64,000 bases of DNA, from positions 17,784,829 through 17,848,828 of the forward strand of contig OZ012685.1 in the NCBI GenBank assembly GCA_963942565.1. The letters are read 5' to 3'. The notes under the pieces are model-generated. The model made no database searches. It saw only the letters and a list, made by a program, of their open reading frames with translations, and was not told where the DNA came from. Both the position numbers and the translations under genes were made by a program. Below, piece by piece: positions 1 through 14,518 of the stretch. Position 1 is the stretch's first letter. Every line of letters begins with the position of its first letter. Origin of the DNA: Maea johnstoni. Its lineage: Eukaryota; Annelida; Polychaeta; Spionida; Magelonidae.

Positions 1-99
1 TTATCATTTACATAAAATAGGGGACGTAACAGAGAGATACACAGTTGTCCTAGACAGCATAGGCCTCTGTTGCTTGCCTTGCTATATTTAAAGCCCAGC

Positions 100-281
100 T
101 ATTCAGGGAATGACTTGTAAATTGGAATTTCAGTTTTCCATCAGTTTTTCTGCCATATTTCGGCTAAGTTGGTATTAGCCAGTTGTAAATGGTGGAGGAA
201 ACCGGAGTACCTGCCAAAAACCACCAGCTAACCCCAAGTCACCTGCAACTTTCTCACATACCCCGGCCAGGATTCGAACCC
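100..281 (-). mobile_element. tRNA-derived SINE copy (5'-truncated)
   Basis: Read on the minus strand, this stretch has a B-box-like GGTTCGAATCC (271-281) followed by the same body seen at 14519 and 26478: 'gtgagaaagttgc...gtgacttggggtta', a 'tactccggtttcctccacca' block and a 'ctggctaa...ttagc...atatggc' block. The A-box half is missing, so this is a truncated copy. The family is recognised only by comparison of copies within this window. Confidence 0.6.
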
Positions 282-795
282 ATGGATGCATTACACCATA
301 ATCATGGAAGGCAAGGAAAGTGATGTTTGGTTGGCCAAACCTCATTATTCAAGCTGGTACATACTGTTAATCCAGAATGCACAAAAACTCAACCAAACTT
401 GGGACCTCTTAACCCCAAGTACTGTATACAGCCAAACCTGCATATGAGGCTACCTTAGTTACCTATTAGCATAGACCACATTGCAATAAAGACCTATACC
501 AAAATTGACCAGGTGAGGGATTTCTAAATTTTGTAAGTGAAGTAAAGGCCACCTGTCTTCTCAGTCCATTGGTCAGAGGTCTTTCTTATCAGGTTTGAGG
601 GTAATCTTATAGAGTGTGAGAACAGTCCCTCATGACTCTTATTTGAGGCTACCTGATTGAGGGTCATGGCAAAAATAAAATCCTGTACTTCACACTGTCA
701 ATTCTTAAAAGTAAAGATTACTAGCGTCATTATCATCACTTTCATTATCATCACGTTCATTATCATTGTTCTTTTTCTTCTACTTGATCTTCTTC

Positions 796-815
796 TACTT
801 CTTAGTAGTAATAGC

Positions 816-890
<75 letters not shown>

Positions 891-1073
891 CGTCTTAGTA
901 TAAGTGGTAGTTTTAACATCATCATCATCATCATAACTATTAATATTATTATCATTATTATTTTGGTTGTTATTACTATTATTATTATTATTATTATTAT
1001 TATTATCATTATCACTATCATTATCATTATTACTATTATCATTATTGTTATTGTTATTATTATTATTATTACA

Positions 1074-1129
<56 letters not shown>

Positions 1130-1145
1130 TATCATCATCATTTTT
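796..1145. repeat. Compound trinucleotide microsatellite (AGT)n then (ATT/ATC)n
   Basis: About 30 tandem AGT units (near 803-892) are followed by long runs of ATC and ATT trinucleotides to about 1140. Every frame on both strands is open here and gives homopolymers of Ser, Ile, Asn, Leu or Thr. These frames are repeat artefacts, not genes. Confidence 0.95.
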
Positions 1146-2229
1146 ATTTTTCATGATGTTACTATCATTAAGATTTTACTTTCTGCAAACTTTTTTTCTT
1201 CAATATACCGAAAATCAATCGAGAAGAAAGAAAGTCAGACTTTCATGATTTTCAGCAACTATAGTTGTGATGTCTTGACATTTTCCCACTAAGCATGCCC
1301 ATGGGATGATGCCTTTGCGTATGTGCCGGTGGCCTGGGCTTTAGGAGCTCTCCGGAGACATGATGACAATCTATGAGGCGGAATGTCTGCGTGTCCCCAG
1401 GAAGGGGCTTTATTAGTATGCGTTCACATGGCTTGCCCATAGATCAGGATGTAAGGAGTAAGCTAATAAGACAGGATTATAGGCGACACAGGAGAGGAGA
1501 GCTATCTGATCCTAATGAAGCAATAAACCAGACAAGGTAAACCTGTGTGCATACTACGTGTTTGCTGAGGAAGAGCTGCTAGAACACGGCCCCCGACAGC
1601 TCAGCAACAACTAGAGGGGATAGCCTGCCTCCCAGGCCATATTTAAATGTCATCCCTTGTGGATAGATGGCACTGCAGTATACAAACAGGGTAGTCGGAA
1701 ATTTACTACGATGACAGCCGGTTTTAACCTCCTCGCGTTGGAATTAGGTGAACTAAATGGCCAACTGTAGGCCACAAGTCCTTATGTAGTATAGGTGCAG
1801 GCATACATTTATAAATAATAAAGTAAAGCCTTGTAGCTAGGCTACGAGAGGGGATTGCTGTGCATGGTTCCATGGCTAAGCAACAAGGGAGATCATATAT
1901 GACATAAGTTGATAAAATTGTCAAACATAAAAAAACTGGTACTGGATTTTTGCCAATAATACCAATTATGAATTAGCATCAGACAAAATGATATTTTGGT
2001 CTATATGAATATATGTATATGCATATATAAATCCTAACCCCTGAGGCCGGCCGTTTGCCTTCTAACCCTGAGGCAGATAGGTCTGCAAGATAAGTGTGAG
2101 TTAGGAGACATCTTGAGACTCTCTCTGGTATTCAGACCCACAGGCTATGACTACTGTATATAGACACCACTCTCACAGACAGACACCTCTAGAACAGGCT
2201 TCTTACAATCCAGAGGAAGCAGGTCCCAA
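1146..2229. other. No gene seen; one interspersed repeat
   Basis: No convincing exon was found. 1661-1855 is an interspersed repeat beginning GGATAGATGGCACTGC, and a second copy starts at 7391. Both share 'aaatggcca...taggccacaag...ccttatgtag...aggtgcaggc'. A partial relative lies near 40391-40500. The family is unidentified and may be SINE-like. Confidence 0.5.
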
Positions 2230-2634
2230 CAGGGTCCGACGCTAAGGCTTGCCCTATTGCCCGGGGCAAGTTCGAAAGTAAAAAACACAGTTTCGGGCAA
2301 GTTCATGGCCTAATCTAAAAGCCCGAACAGGCAAGTCAATATTCCCACTTTAATACCCCATACAAAAGTTAGACCAAGATTATCGTCGTTATTTCGGCAA
2401 AACAATGCCCTTCACAGTGAGATTGTCATTCTAAATTGTACGCCTCTTTAGAGTTTATTCTCATAAAAAAAAATGCTAAAGAGGCATCCAAAATAGGATG
2501 TCACTGTGTTAATAATGAACAAAGTGCAAAATAACACTTTGGAGGGGCAAGCTGAATTTTTTGGGGGGCAAGCAAAACTTGGGGTTGCTCTGCCCGAACG
2601 GGCAAGTGCCTTCAAAAGTTAACGTCGGTCCCTG
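2230..2634. mobile_element. hAT-like MITE
   Basis: The ends are terminal inverted repeats: CAGGGTCCGACGCTAAG on the left, and the complement of GTTAACGTCGGTCCCTG on the right. They resemble those of the elements at 6434, 8798, 11532 and 38695. The 405-bp body has no transposase and is rich in 'gggcaag/cttgccc' motifs. A short CCCAA direct repeat abuts the ends. Assignment to hAT rests on the CAGGG terminus and on clear 8-bp duplications at related elements elsewhere in the window. Confidence 0.65.
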
Positions 2635-3391
2635 CCCAAGTGCTTTTTTCCCAAATGGAATATATAGGTATAGGATGAACAAGTCAAATTCAAAGGAAAT
2701 ACCTTTTTTATATAAAAACTGTCCTGTCATAGTAAATAATGTGTTGTATTTCCAGAAAATTCATTGGCAAACAAATACAAATCATTCTAGTTGTTCACAT
2801 TTCAGAGGTTTCACTGAGTAGTATATAGTAAATAGTGATCCCATACAAGCCTGGAGTTCCCCTTCTATCAACTGGACATGATACATTTGAAAATAACTTT
2901 TTCATGATAAATAAGAGACCTGTTAATAGTTATATGAACTTAAAAGTATTCCCCCAAAAAATCTTCCAAATGTTTTCTTAATGATATTTTTGGTGAGTAT
3001 CCATCACCAAAATAGTAAGCTTTTTGGTGTGCTACAGTCACATATGAGTAAAGAGAAAAATAAACTCTATCCATATATGCCTGTAGCAACCAAAAAAAAC
3101 AGTGCGTCAATTAATGAAATAACTCTAAAAATCTCTAAAAATGTTTTTTTTTAAATTGCTCGAGAAATCATCAACACACAATACCAACAACTCTAGCTCC
3201 TACAAATATTTTGTGAATTAAAGTTTAATTCAAAAGTTATTTACAAAAGTATCATGAGTCTAAATGACACTAGTCGAGGAGATCTCCCGACATGAATGGG
3301 CTACTCAGCACTTCAGGAAGAGCCTGAGGGGATTTCCACCCAGTCCTGCATGTCTAGAGATAGGCTAGGGAAGCTGTGCTGTAATACTTAC
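2635..3391. other. Intron-like DNA, nothing recognised
   Basis: This is AT-rich sequence without coding potential. It lies directly 3' of the CH-domain exon on the minus strand and is presumably its downstream intron. Confidence 0.4.
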
Positions 3392-3510
3392 ATAAGATCT
3401 GGCCTGAACCTATGAATGAGGGCGCAGAAAGCCATGCCGCTCCTCCAGGCCACCGTCATGTTGGTGACACTCACATCCCGGTACCCATCCGTCATACGCT
3501 TACACCACAT
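3392..3510 (-). CDS. Calponin-homology (CH) domain exon, MICAL/EHBP1-type
   Basis: A 119-nt minus-strand exon lies between an acceptor (…TTTGCAG) and a perfect donor (GTAAGT). It codes for about 39 residues starting [13 protein letters not shown] and ending [13 protein letters not shown]. The WC…GY…V…N…W+SG(L/M)AFCALIH+(F/H)RPDL pattern is the hallmark of type-2/3 CH domains as in MICAL, MICAL-like and EHBP1 proteins, which act in actin and membrane trafficking. The exon ends after two bases of a codon (AT), which suits the I of 'DLI'. No adjoining exon was found: the next would lie left of the window, and upstream exons would lie at higher coordinates. The 5' edge is embedded in a tandem repeat that copies the acceptor. 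Family member uncertain; CH domain itself fairly sure. Confidence 0.78.
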
Positions 3511-4041
3511 CTGCAAACCCTTTAATTTCAGTGCTGCCATCTTGTGAAGGAGTCAGAAGTTGCCGGAATGATCAATCTCGATGTTGTTTTTTGTGCTTGT
3601 GTGTTTCCGAGGTACCCTGGCTGTCTGCAAGAGAAGGATTAAACTTATATGATACAGGTATACGTCATAGACGGTCATATGCTTACACCACATCTGAGAA
3701 CCCTTTAATTTCAGTGCTGCCATCTTGTGAAAGAGCTAAAGGTTTAAAGTGTAAGGAATGATCAATCTCAATATCGTTTTTCATGTTAGTGTGTTTCCAA
3801 GATATTTTGTCTGCAAGTCTGAAAGAAAAGGATTAAACTTGATAAAACTAAATGATACAGGTATACGTCATATGCTTACACCACATCTAAAAACCCTTAA
3901 ATTTCAGTGCTGCCATCTTGTGGAGGAGTCAGAAGTATCAGGAATGAGTGTCTTTTTTCATGTTTGTGTGTTCAAAAGAACTCTAGCTATCTGCAAGGGA
4001 AGAGTTAAACTTGATAACACTATATAACACATACAGGTATT
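3491..4041. repeat. Three-copy tandem repeat spanning a CH-exon splice acceptor
   Basis: Three imperfect units of about 175-195 bp start near 3491, 3674 and 3867. Each carries the first ~20 nt of the CH exon ('gtcatacgcttacaccacatct' type, seen on the plus strand) plus about 150 bp of the preceding intron, including 'tttcagtgctgccatcttgtg'. Only the copy at 3491-3510 continues into the full exon; the other two are decoys. Confidence 0.85.
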
Positions 4042-4956
4042 GCGATGTTGACATTGCTTGGGACAGGGTCATCCCAATCTGGGTCAAACTTTTTTGATCG
4101 CTGAAACTTGATCTTTATCCTCCCAAGTACTAAAGGTGGCACAGATGTAAACAAAGACATGTTTTTGTGTTTGATATACGAGTGAAAGAAATAACAGCTT
4201 AATATAGGCATTAGTAAAATGAAAGTAATAGCAAGTGGCCTACAACACACACTCCTTTAATATCCTTATCTGTTATTTTTGGCAGAGGTGGATACAAGAT
4301 TTCAGTTCAATGGGTCTGTTCCATAAGCACTCACTCCTCACTGTATCCATAGATATCTAGTAACATTTTCTCACTCTCTTTTTCGGATAAATGATAAACA
4401 TTTCATTCAATTTCCAACTGGAAAAATGTTAAAGGGGAAATATTAATTAGCTCCCTAATAACAACTTTCCAACTAATACTTATCAAAAAGATTACTTTTT
4501 CCAAAAACTTTTCTCATTAACAAAAGGGCTCCTAGGCTACATTTTCTACTTGGAGCTAAGAGCATAATGTCAAGTACAGACATTTGGTGGAAAACAAGTT
4601 CTCTCACACCTAACAAATAAATCCCCTCTTCTCCCGAATCCATCCATTGTTGAGTATTGACTCAGTTGGGTCCCATCTGTTGATGGTACCCATAAGCAGA
4701 TGAGTCAAGAGAATTAGTCTGGCTCAGAGTTTGTTGAGAGAAAACGATGCATTCTCGAGTGTGTCATTGCATGATGATGTATGACGGCGAGCACAAACTA
4801 TTAGGTTATCAAAATGGTAGCTCCATATGAACACACAAGCACACCCGAAGAGCCAACAATCCATCAGATGTGAGTCTAATGCACTGTATTTATGGGGATG
4901 GGCTGAATGTCAAACCGAACCTGAATATCAGACCAACCAGCGGCCTGATTCAACCC
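4042..4956. other. Intron-like DNA, no gene recognised
   Basis: AT-rich DNA without supported exons, RNA genes or clear repeats. Confidence 0.35.
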
Positions 4957-5170
4957 TTAACCCTTCCAATGCTGAGGTTACTTTCTTCCCAAGCGCAAGG
5001 ACACAAAGATTTTTGAAAACCATATCAACCCTGTCATTTTGGTATGCAGTGAATAGCTCTCGCTGAGTACTCTCAGATGAGTCCCCAAGTGCCAGGGTTT
5101 CAGCCATTTTCGAGTTTTTTTCAATCATTTTGTTTTGGCCAAATTCGCCAGCATGCAACATACGGGTTAA
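4957..5170. mobile_element. TTAACCC-ended MITE, 214 bp
   Basis: It begins TTAACCCTTCCAATGCTGAGG and ends GGGTTAA. Another 214-bp copy, in the opposite orientation, lies at 7925-8138. Shared internal landmarks are the 'ctctcagatgag', 'tgaatagctctcgctgag' and 'aaaccatatcaaccctgtca' blocks. Shorter or diverged copies lie at 6825-6935, 29696-29785 and 39113-39317. No coding capacity. Confidence 0.7.
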
Positions 5171-6433
5171 CTGATTTCCTCCTATCAACTACTATCAACA
5201 TTCTTTATTGTTGAGTTGGAAAAATATGTATTTGAGATAATTGCTTGGAAAAGATTAGGTACAAGGTGGATATGGGCTACAATTAGGATATGGGATATAT
5301 CTAAATACTTATTTTTATTACAGTACAGACACATGAGATTTTGTGGCTACTTCCTTTCATGTCATTTGCCATTTCAAAACTTCAAATGTTCAAGATAAGA
5401 AAATCTTAAAATCAAAATAAAGTTGGTATGTTTTTTTCCCATTTTGATTTAAGTTTGGTTGACTGGAGTATACCTATTTACATCTTTGGCATAATTGCAT
5501 TAGAAATGGTAGTAGCCATTACAAATAGCATGTTGGTCCAAGTAGAAAAAATTGTATGGTCAAAACATAAGAATATTAACTAGAAAAGCGGGAAAGCCAG
5601 AGAAACTTCTGGCAGATGTGTGGATAGAGTGAAGTGGACAAGAACCCATGTGATATCTATCTGCACATAACTCCATTAACAGGATGAAGGTCTAGAGCCT
5701 ATTCTGCACTTACAGTACACAGCCATTATCAATGGGTGATTCACCACTGTCCTGACTAAGTGTAGCCTAAGCCAACTCCACCCATACACTACATGTATAT
5801 ACAAAGCAGGGAGCAACAACTACAACAACGGTATGTCAGTGGCCTAAATATATCAACTGCCCCTCCTAGCATACAGCCTGCCCTTTAGTACAATGATCAG
5901 CATGGTCACTGGATCTCTATTAGGTCAACCCTGGTATGAGTAACTATCAGGGCTAGCCTCTGTTGATGGGTTAAGTTCAGTACTCATGACCTGGATACAG
6001 AAAAGACTGGAAGGTCTGCTGGCACAGAACTGATTAAGGATTGGCACCTTTAAAGTTTTTGTAAAACACTACAATATCAATATTTCCTTATCAGTGATTT
6101 GAGACCTTAACAATAATTTTAATGATACTGCGTTGGCCCTTAAAACAAACCTTAAGGAATTCCTAAACTTATTATGTTTTATGCAACTGGACCGTGACAT
6201 AAGGATTAGTTGTTATTTGTTCATATTCTTGATCAATCACCTTAGTTCTGTAAATCAATTTTAGTAAATTGTGCTGTCGTAGACTTTCAAGATATGCTGC
6301 CACCAGTAACACATCTTTTCTGCGTTGATCTATCTTATCCTGCGTAAGCATTGATCCAGCATCTCAGCATTCATCAACGTCTGTCTACAGAATGTACACT
6401 TACTCAAAGAGCATCTCTACGGTGAGCAACATT
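5171..6433. other. No gene or clear repeat seen
   Basis: AT-rich intergenic or intronic DNA. Small open frames have no recognisable similarity and no splice context that supports them. Confidence 0.35.
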
Positions 6434-6776
6434 CAGACCTCAGCGCTAACTCAAAATGATACTGGCCCCGTAGGACAAGTAAAACATAGGATCTACTGGT
6501 CCTGCAAAATTTTACTGGTCCCACAATTCTTTTCTTTAACATAAAAAAACAACATTGCATAAAATTCACCGATAAAATTTATTTGTATTCATTTCATTTT
6601 TATTTAATTCAAAAACATTTGCGGGCATTCTTCAGGGGCAACCTGTTAACAAGAATGTCTCAAAATGTTTACTGGCCCTGTAGGGCCAATTGAGGTCTTT
6701 TTTTACCGGCCAGAAGCTGTTTTGGGGAATTTTTACTGGCCTGGGACCAGCGGTTCAATGTTAGAGTGGAGCCCTG
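6434..6776. mobile_element. hAT-like MITE ('actggcc' family)
   Basis: The ends are CAGACCTCAGCGCTAAC and the complement of GTTAGAGTGGAGCCCTG, imperfect inverted repeats. The interior has repeated 'tactggtcctgcaaaa' and 'actggccctgtagggcc' phrases shared with the copies at 38695-38966 and 49879-50145. It is non-autonomous. Confidence 0.65.
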
Positions 6777-7924
6777 AAAATGTCTGACATTTAGATCATA
6801 TCTCTCCCCCCCCCCAAAAAAAAAAATGCTGGTGGTGGCTAATTTAGCCAATACACAATGATGCAAAAAACATTAAAAAAGATTTGCAATGAATACCAAC
6901 ATGACAGGGTTTAGATGTTGATCTACATACCCTGGTTGGTTGCGGTATGTCCCTGGTTGTATAAGTATGACACCTCTGGTGGCTGCTGCTGATGCTGCTG
7001 CAGTAGTTACTCTAACTCCATATCAGCACATGTGCCTGGTAAGTTCTATTACTGTTTCCCCATCCCAATCCATCACCACCACCCGCTTAATTTCCTGCCG
7101 ATGGTGTGACAGACAATGCATGATATAATATTATAAATCAAGCCTGCATCTCTAAATAAGGCCAGTGCAGGCTGGATCTATCATCAGAGGAGCATTGATG
7201 AACACCTAATATCAGACAACCAATAATGAAACTATGTGAGACTTATGAGTTATAACTGCAAGATCAGCAGCACCAAAAGTCTGGCTCCCCATGAAATGTC
7301 AATGCAATTACATGCAATGGTCATGGTTAAAATCCACCTGTCAGTGATTCAGCTATCCAGCTCCTGAACATATCTAGCTGTCAAACTGTGTGGATAGATG
7401 GCACTGCGGTTTGCTAGGAGGGTTGTTCGAAGTATACCAGTAGATCAACCCCTTCCTGTGGCATTGGTGCAAACTAAATGGCCACCAGTAGGCCACAAGC
7501 CCTTATGTAGCAAAGGTGCAGGCTTAGATTTATATATAATATAGTAAAACACAGTATTGCCTAGTAGCTATGCTATGATTCAGCATGAAACAATTCACCC
7601 TGTGTAAAATCTAGCCCCTGGTGATGTAAGAAACTTGACCTCCTAGTGGGCTACCAATTTATTTGCTCTGGTGGTCTTGTTGAACTTTTGGTGAATTAAA
7701 ATATCTGTTGATGCTAATCATTTCAATTGTTGGAATACATTTTTCATTATCTAATCAACACTAATAAATCGATTAGTGATTAAATTCTGGTTATACCACC
7801 TATTTCATCCCTGGGCAAAAGGATGATCCCATGGTGTGAATCTTGAGTCTGCTCCTGATAACAAATTTGTTCAACAAGGTAGAACTTGAGAGAATGATAT
7901 AGCTAAATGGTGCAAAGTAGAACA
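6777..7924. other. No gene seen; repeat fragments
   Basis: 6825-6935 is a fragment of the TTAACCC-ended MITE family. 7391-7575 is the second copy of the GGATAGATGGCACTGC repeat seen at 1661. The rest has no recognisable feature. Confidence 0.45.
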
Positions 7925-8138
7925 ATTAACCATTTTGCTGCTGGTGGCTAATTATACCAATACAAAATGATGCAAATAAGCTGAAAAATGATTGAAACTC
8001 TGGCACATGGTTACTCATCTGAGAGTACTCAGTGAGCGCTACCTAATGAATACCAACCTGATAGGGTTCAGATGGTTATCAGAAATCTTTGCCTCCTTGT
8101 GCTTTGAAGGAACTTAGCCTCAGCATTGGAAGGGTTAA
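7925..8138. mobile_element. TTAACCC-ended MITE, reverse copy
   Basis: It begins TTAACCATTTTGCTGCTGG and ends CAGCATTGGAAGGGTTAA, the reverse complement layout of the 214-bp element at 4957-5170, and is the same length. Confidence 0.7.
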
Positions 8139-8797
8139 CTAATGCATAACACTTGCCTCCTTCAGAGAACCAACCATACAGACCTATGATCAGTCATCTC
8201 TAGTTCCATGAAATTCATAATCCATTGAGGTAATATGCACTGACCAATCTATGTCACTATGACATGTATGGTATCAGACCATAATGGACTCTTTGTAAAT
8301 CCTCTCCACTCATTACGTAGGGTTGAGGAGCACACACAACAGGTTTCTAGCAATGATCAATAACTTTACCAACTGATTTATAATGGTGAACTTACATACC
8401 CTATAACTACATTAAGATACTTGCCTGAGGGTGGTATATATCCTCTTGGGCGGAAGGACCTATTGAGGGCAGCTACCAAACATTATCAGAGATGTTACAT
8501 TACTAGGGATTAGCGAATATGGTACCGGTGCTCGATTTGATGCCAAATATCATGGATTGACCTCAATGGTCATTTTAGGAGCATTGATGCCCCTGTATCA
8601 GGCAACTTTGCAACCAGTTGTTAAATCATAGTAGCCAAGTTTGTAAATGAACATATTAATTATCAATTGGAGCAATTTGAGAATTTTTCTCTTTTTCTAA
8701 AAGGAAAAAATATTGTATTATCTAAGATTTGTTATACCAATACTGCTTAACAATATGAAATTGACTTAACTGGACAAATCCACACAAAGGCAGTAAG

Positions 8798-9016
8798 CAG
8801 GCCTTGACATTAACTTTTTGAGGCACCTGCCCCGCAGGCAAGTGCCATGAGGCTTTCACTTGCCCGGCCTAAGTTTTACTTGCCCAGCCTCACTAGGGGT
8901 ACTATGCGACTGATAATTCCACTGATCAGCCGGAACAGTAACTGAACTGAAGCACTTGCCCGGTGGTCAATATCACTTGTCCCGGACGACGGGACAGTGC
9001 TTAATGTCAAGCCCTG
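8798..9016. mobile_element. hAT-like MITE, 219 bp
   Basis: The left end CAGGCCTTGACATTAAC matches the complement of the right end, TTAATGTCAAGCCCTG. AGTAAG is found directly at both flanks, a likely partial target-site duplication. The interior has 'cttgcccggc' repeats. Confidence 0.75.
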
Positions 9017-11433
9017 AGTAAGTATATATCAGTGAAATTTCTGAAGTTGACTGTGCTAAATTTGCATACTTCAATGATCCATAACTAACGCTTTAAAGCT
9101 CATTTAGAACTTCACCTTAAAATTCCGTCTTTATATGTTCACATATCATGACAAATAAATTGTCAGGAATTTCTTGATATATTGATTTCAAGCAATCAGC
9201 TCAAATTTTTCATTTCCATGTGACTGTATGAATGCCTGCAAAATACAATGCATTCTAAAAATTGGATGCAAGTTTGTATTTATCATATGGATATCCTGGG
9301 CACAGTATTCCTCAAAAGTTATGAAATTTAATAATTGCTTGTCTAATTCAGCTTGGAGACCCAGTTTCAAAAAGCTATATATCTTAGCGATTCTCATTGT
9401 GCTTTTACCAGAGATTTTGTGGTTCTATCCTCTGTACTGAACATCCTCTCTTACCCTAATATTTCCTCATTGTGCTTTTACCTGTAGTTTTGTGGTTCTA
9501 GCCTCTATTCTGTACATACTCTCTTACCTTAATATTTCATGCTGCTCCCACTGCTCAGGCTCCTAGATGAAGTAGGCCACACACACACATACACAGTGCT
9601 CATTTCCTGTACAAGTAACCGTATTCATAATTCATCCTGCACAATGACATCCCATTAGCAGAAGCAGAAATCAAATGCACGTCTGCGGCAGAGGGAGAAC
9701 ACATGTGTGTACATATGTGCATGTGCAAGGCTATGTTCATACTACAACAGCCAGTACAGATCCTAGTATCTAGGTAGGATTCACTAGATGCAGTCTACAC
9801 TACATGGCGTAGTAGACACACAACTTGTTATGTTCATGTGACCGACTCTCTACAATAACCCATTAATGCCCAGGGCTCCATGATGATCTGTAACACATGC
9901 AGAAATTTGCCAAAAATAAAGAATTTAATTAATTTCAAAATTATTGAATGGAATTTCTACATACTCTTTTGAGCTCTCTTTTAAGTACTAAATTAGCATT
10001 GGATTTGTTGTCGAAATGTTCTGAAAAGTTGTCTTGTGAGTTGTTAGATCTGGGTATGAGTGGGTTGATGCTTAAGCTAACCACGGATTACTCACACTCC
10101 TCTTGCAATATACAAGGCATGTCACGTATGGCATGGCGTACGTTTCATACTTCATTTATCACAAGTGACTACTACCACACATGGGGCGGCCAATGAACAA
10201 AAGAAGGATAACTTTATTTGATAAACACAGACCTAAAGCAAGCACATAGGAATGTGACTTTAAAGGGTATGAAATCCTAACCTTGGTTAGTCTCACTAAT
10301 CATTGAGTGACCCTGATAGGTCAGATTAGGCCATTTTCTTATTTAAAAAACTAAATTCAATTAAGAAATTATATTGACACAGGTTTAAGATGGAATTAAG
10401 ACATATATATCAGTCACAGCTAAAGAACTGTAAATCAGCTGTCAAAAAGTAAAGAGTAAAAAGCTGTAATCCTTTGTTTCAAGGATGGTTAATTAAAATT
10501 GTCATTATACGCATTTTCCATTTTGTCTATACTGACAAGTGACAACCTAAAGGGCAACTCTGGGCATGAATACACTAATGCATGCTTGATCTTTAGATTT
10601 GTAGATCATTCTATAGTAGTATTTCCAAGATGACTATCTATTTCTGTACCTCCCCTTATGAACTTTAAAAGACTCAATATTGATAATGTCTCCATTTCTT
10701 AAGGTACTACAAATTCATTTTAAAAGATGATAATCAATATTAAGTTGATCTTCTTGATCATATATCTGCCCAAAATACTGAAAGCACACCCTCGATAAAA
10801 TACCAATATTCACTGTCTATCTACATAATATGCAATTAATGTTTGTAATTATTGTGAAAATGACTGGAAAATAATCAAATGACATTAAGTACTTTTGGTG
10901 TTGTACTCAACTTCCTGGTCCCAGATTTGATATGACTACACCATTTACATTTACATTGCAATTTAATAAAGCAATTTCCACAAACCAATTCTATAATAAC
11001 AAAAGCATCACCTAATAGAGCTCTGATAACAAAGAGCAGAGCCCTCAAAACACAAAATGATTGCAAATCATCAAAAACTCAACATCTTATAACCAATGCA
11101 AAACATCGCAGAGGGGATGAAAATTGCTGATGATATCACAGAAAAAGTGATGATAGGACCCCTAGGGAATCAGCTTTCAATTTAATCAAGTAATTTCTTG
11201 AGTTAATCAATCTGCCGCATAAATAATTGAAACATACTGCCACGAGCTGCAGATCTGCAGCACAGAAAATGGCTGTCAGAGCTCACTTGATCCGAAGCAA
11301 AACAATTCCCTTCCAAACAAGCCCATCAGGGATAGAGCAGTGAAAGATGCCAATATTAGCTTCTATCACACCCAAAAAAAAATTGTAAGGAATTTCTAAA
11401 AAAGTAAATACATGTCCCTGGTTCTAATCTGAG
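9017..11433. other. No gene seen
   Basis: 2.4 kb of AT-rich DNA. Near 9390-9530 there is a short direct duplication ('attgtgcttttacc…gattttgtggttcta' twice, about 75 bp apart) and a small CA-rich run near 9580. No supported exon or RNA gene. Confidence 0.35.
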
Positions 11434-12305
11434 TACCGTAATTTCGCGTGTGTAAGATGCACCCTTATATAAGACGCACCCCTTGTCCAGGACTTATAAA
11501 TGATGTATAGACCTTAGCTTTGTGTATAGTGCCAGGGCTCAACATATAGCAGAGTCCCATCTCCCGGGAGATCTGAATTCCAAAAACAGCCCTGCCGGGC
11601 TACCTTAAGTTGGATTCAGGTAGTCCCGCTGGACTACCTGAATCCTGGGGACGTTACCCACTAAAATGGTACAAAATGGTAACGAAAAAAGAAAAATATA
11701 GCATCCCTTAAGCATGCAACCTACAAATTAGAAGAAAAAAGCATAAGTACCATCACTAACATGTAAAGGGGGAAAAAGAACCTTTTTGCCTTTTTGGAAT
11801 AAATGGCGGGGCTACCTAAAATGCTGGCGGGACTACCTGATTTTGGAGTCAGGTAGCCCCGCCAGCCCACCTGGTCCTTCTGGGGACCGTTGAGCCCTGA
11901 GTGCGCACCCCCTTTTCGGAATTATTGTGGGAAATCAACTCCTCATAAATAACGCTAGAAAGGCAGTAAAATGCATATTGAGATGAGTGAAATGTGACAT
12001 CAACGTGACATCAATGCTTATCACCCTTTGTCGGTGCAAAACACCCATTGTCCTAGGCTGATATTAATTGTAATCAGTAAATTCTAGCGGCGGGTGGTAC
12101 GGTAATTACAATTTGTATATGCCGAGACAAACATCAATGGGCATTGTCTTGGCCGCATTATAATTGTAATTAGGCAATCTCCGAGTGGCATGGTTACTCA
12201 ATGTAAACCCCCCCAGATCTTTAGCTTTGTGTATAAGACGCATCCCCGATTTGAGTGTAAAAATTAGTGTAAAAAAGTGTGTCTTATTCATGCGAAATTA
12301 CGGTA
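11434..12305. mobile_element. TIR element with TACCGTAATTTCGC ends, carrying a nested hAT-like MITE
   Basis: It opens TACCGTAATTTCGCGTG followed by 'taagatgcacc…taagacgcacc', and closes 'taagacgcatcc…gtcttattcatGCGAAATTACGGTA', so both the termini and the subterminal 'aagacgcacc' blocks are inverted. A second element sits inside at 11532-11901. No transposase frame was seen. Confidence 0.7.
11532..11901. mobile_element. hAT-like MITE inserted in the TACCGTAATTTCGC element
   Basis: The left end is CAGGGCTCAACATATAGC and the right end ...GGGGACCGTTGAGCCCTG. AGTGC lies next to both ends as a short direct repeat. The interior has the inverted arrays 'ggtagtcccgctggactacc' and 'ggtagccccgccagcccacc'. 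It interrupts the outer element between its two 'agctttgtgtata' phrases. Confidence 0.65.
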
Positions 12306-12307
12306 TA

Positions 12308-12389
12308 TGGTGGTCTCCCTTGATAGGTAGGTTGCCCAAAAACTGCCAATTTTGGGCATCCAGTTTATTAATCCTGGATAAGACCCACC
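12308..12389. mobile_element. Remnant of the CAGGGTCTTAGCCA hAT-like family
   Basis: The stretch 'gccaattttgggcatccagtttattaatcctggataagaccc' parallels the right end of the element at 34488-34808. Only that end is present. Confidence 0.5.

Positions 12390-14518
<2,129 letters not shown>

Noticed and set aside
657-1292. Open frames of 93-211 codons on both strands
   Set aside because: They are made almost wholly of translated trinucleotide repeats (poly-Ser, Ile, Asn, Leu, Thr).
1252-1440. 62-codon minus-strand frame in a GC-richer patch
   Set aside because: No recognisable domain and no convincing splice sites; possibly part of an unidentified repeat.
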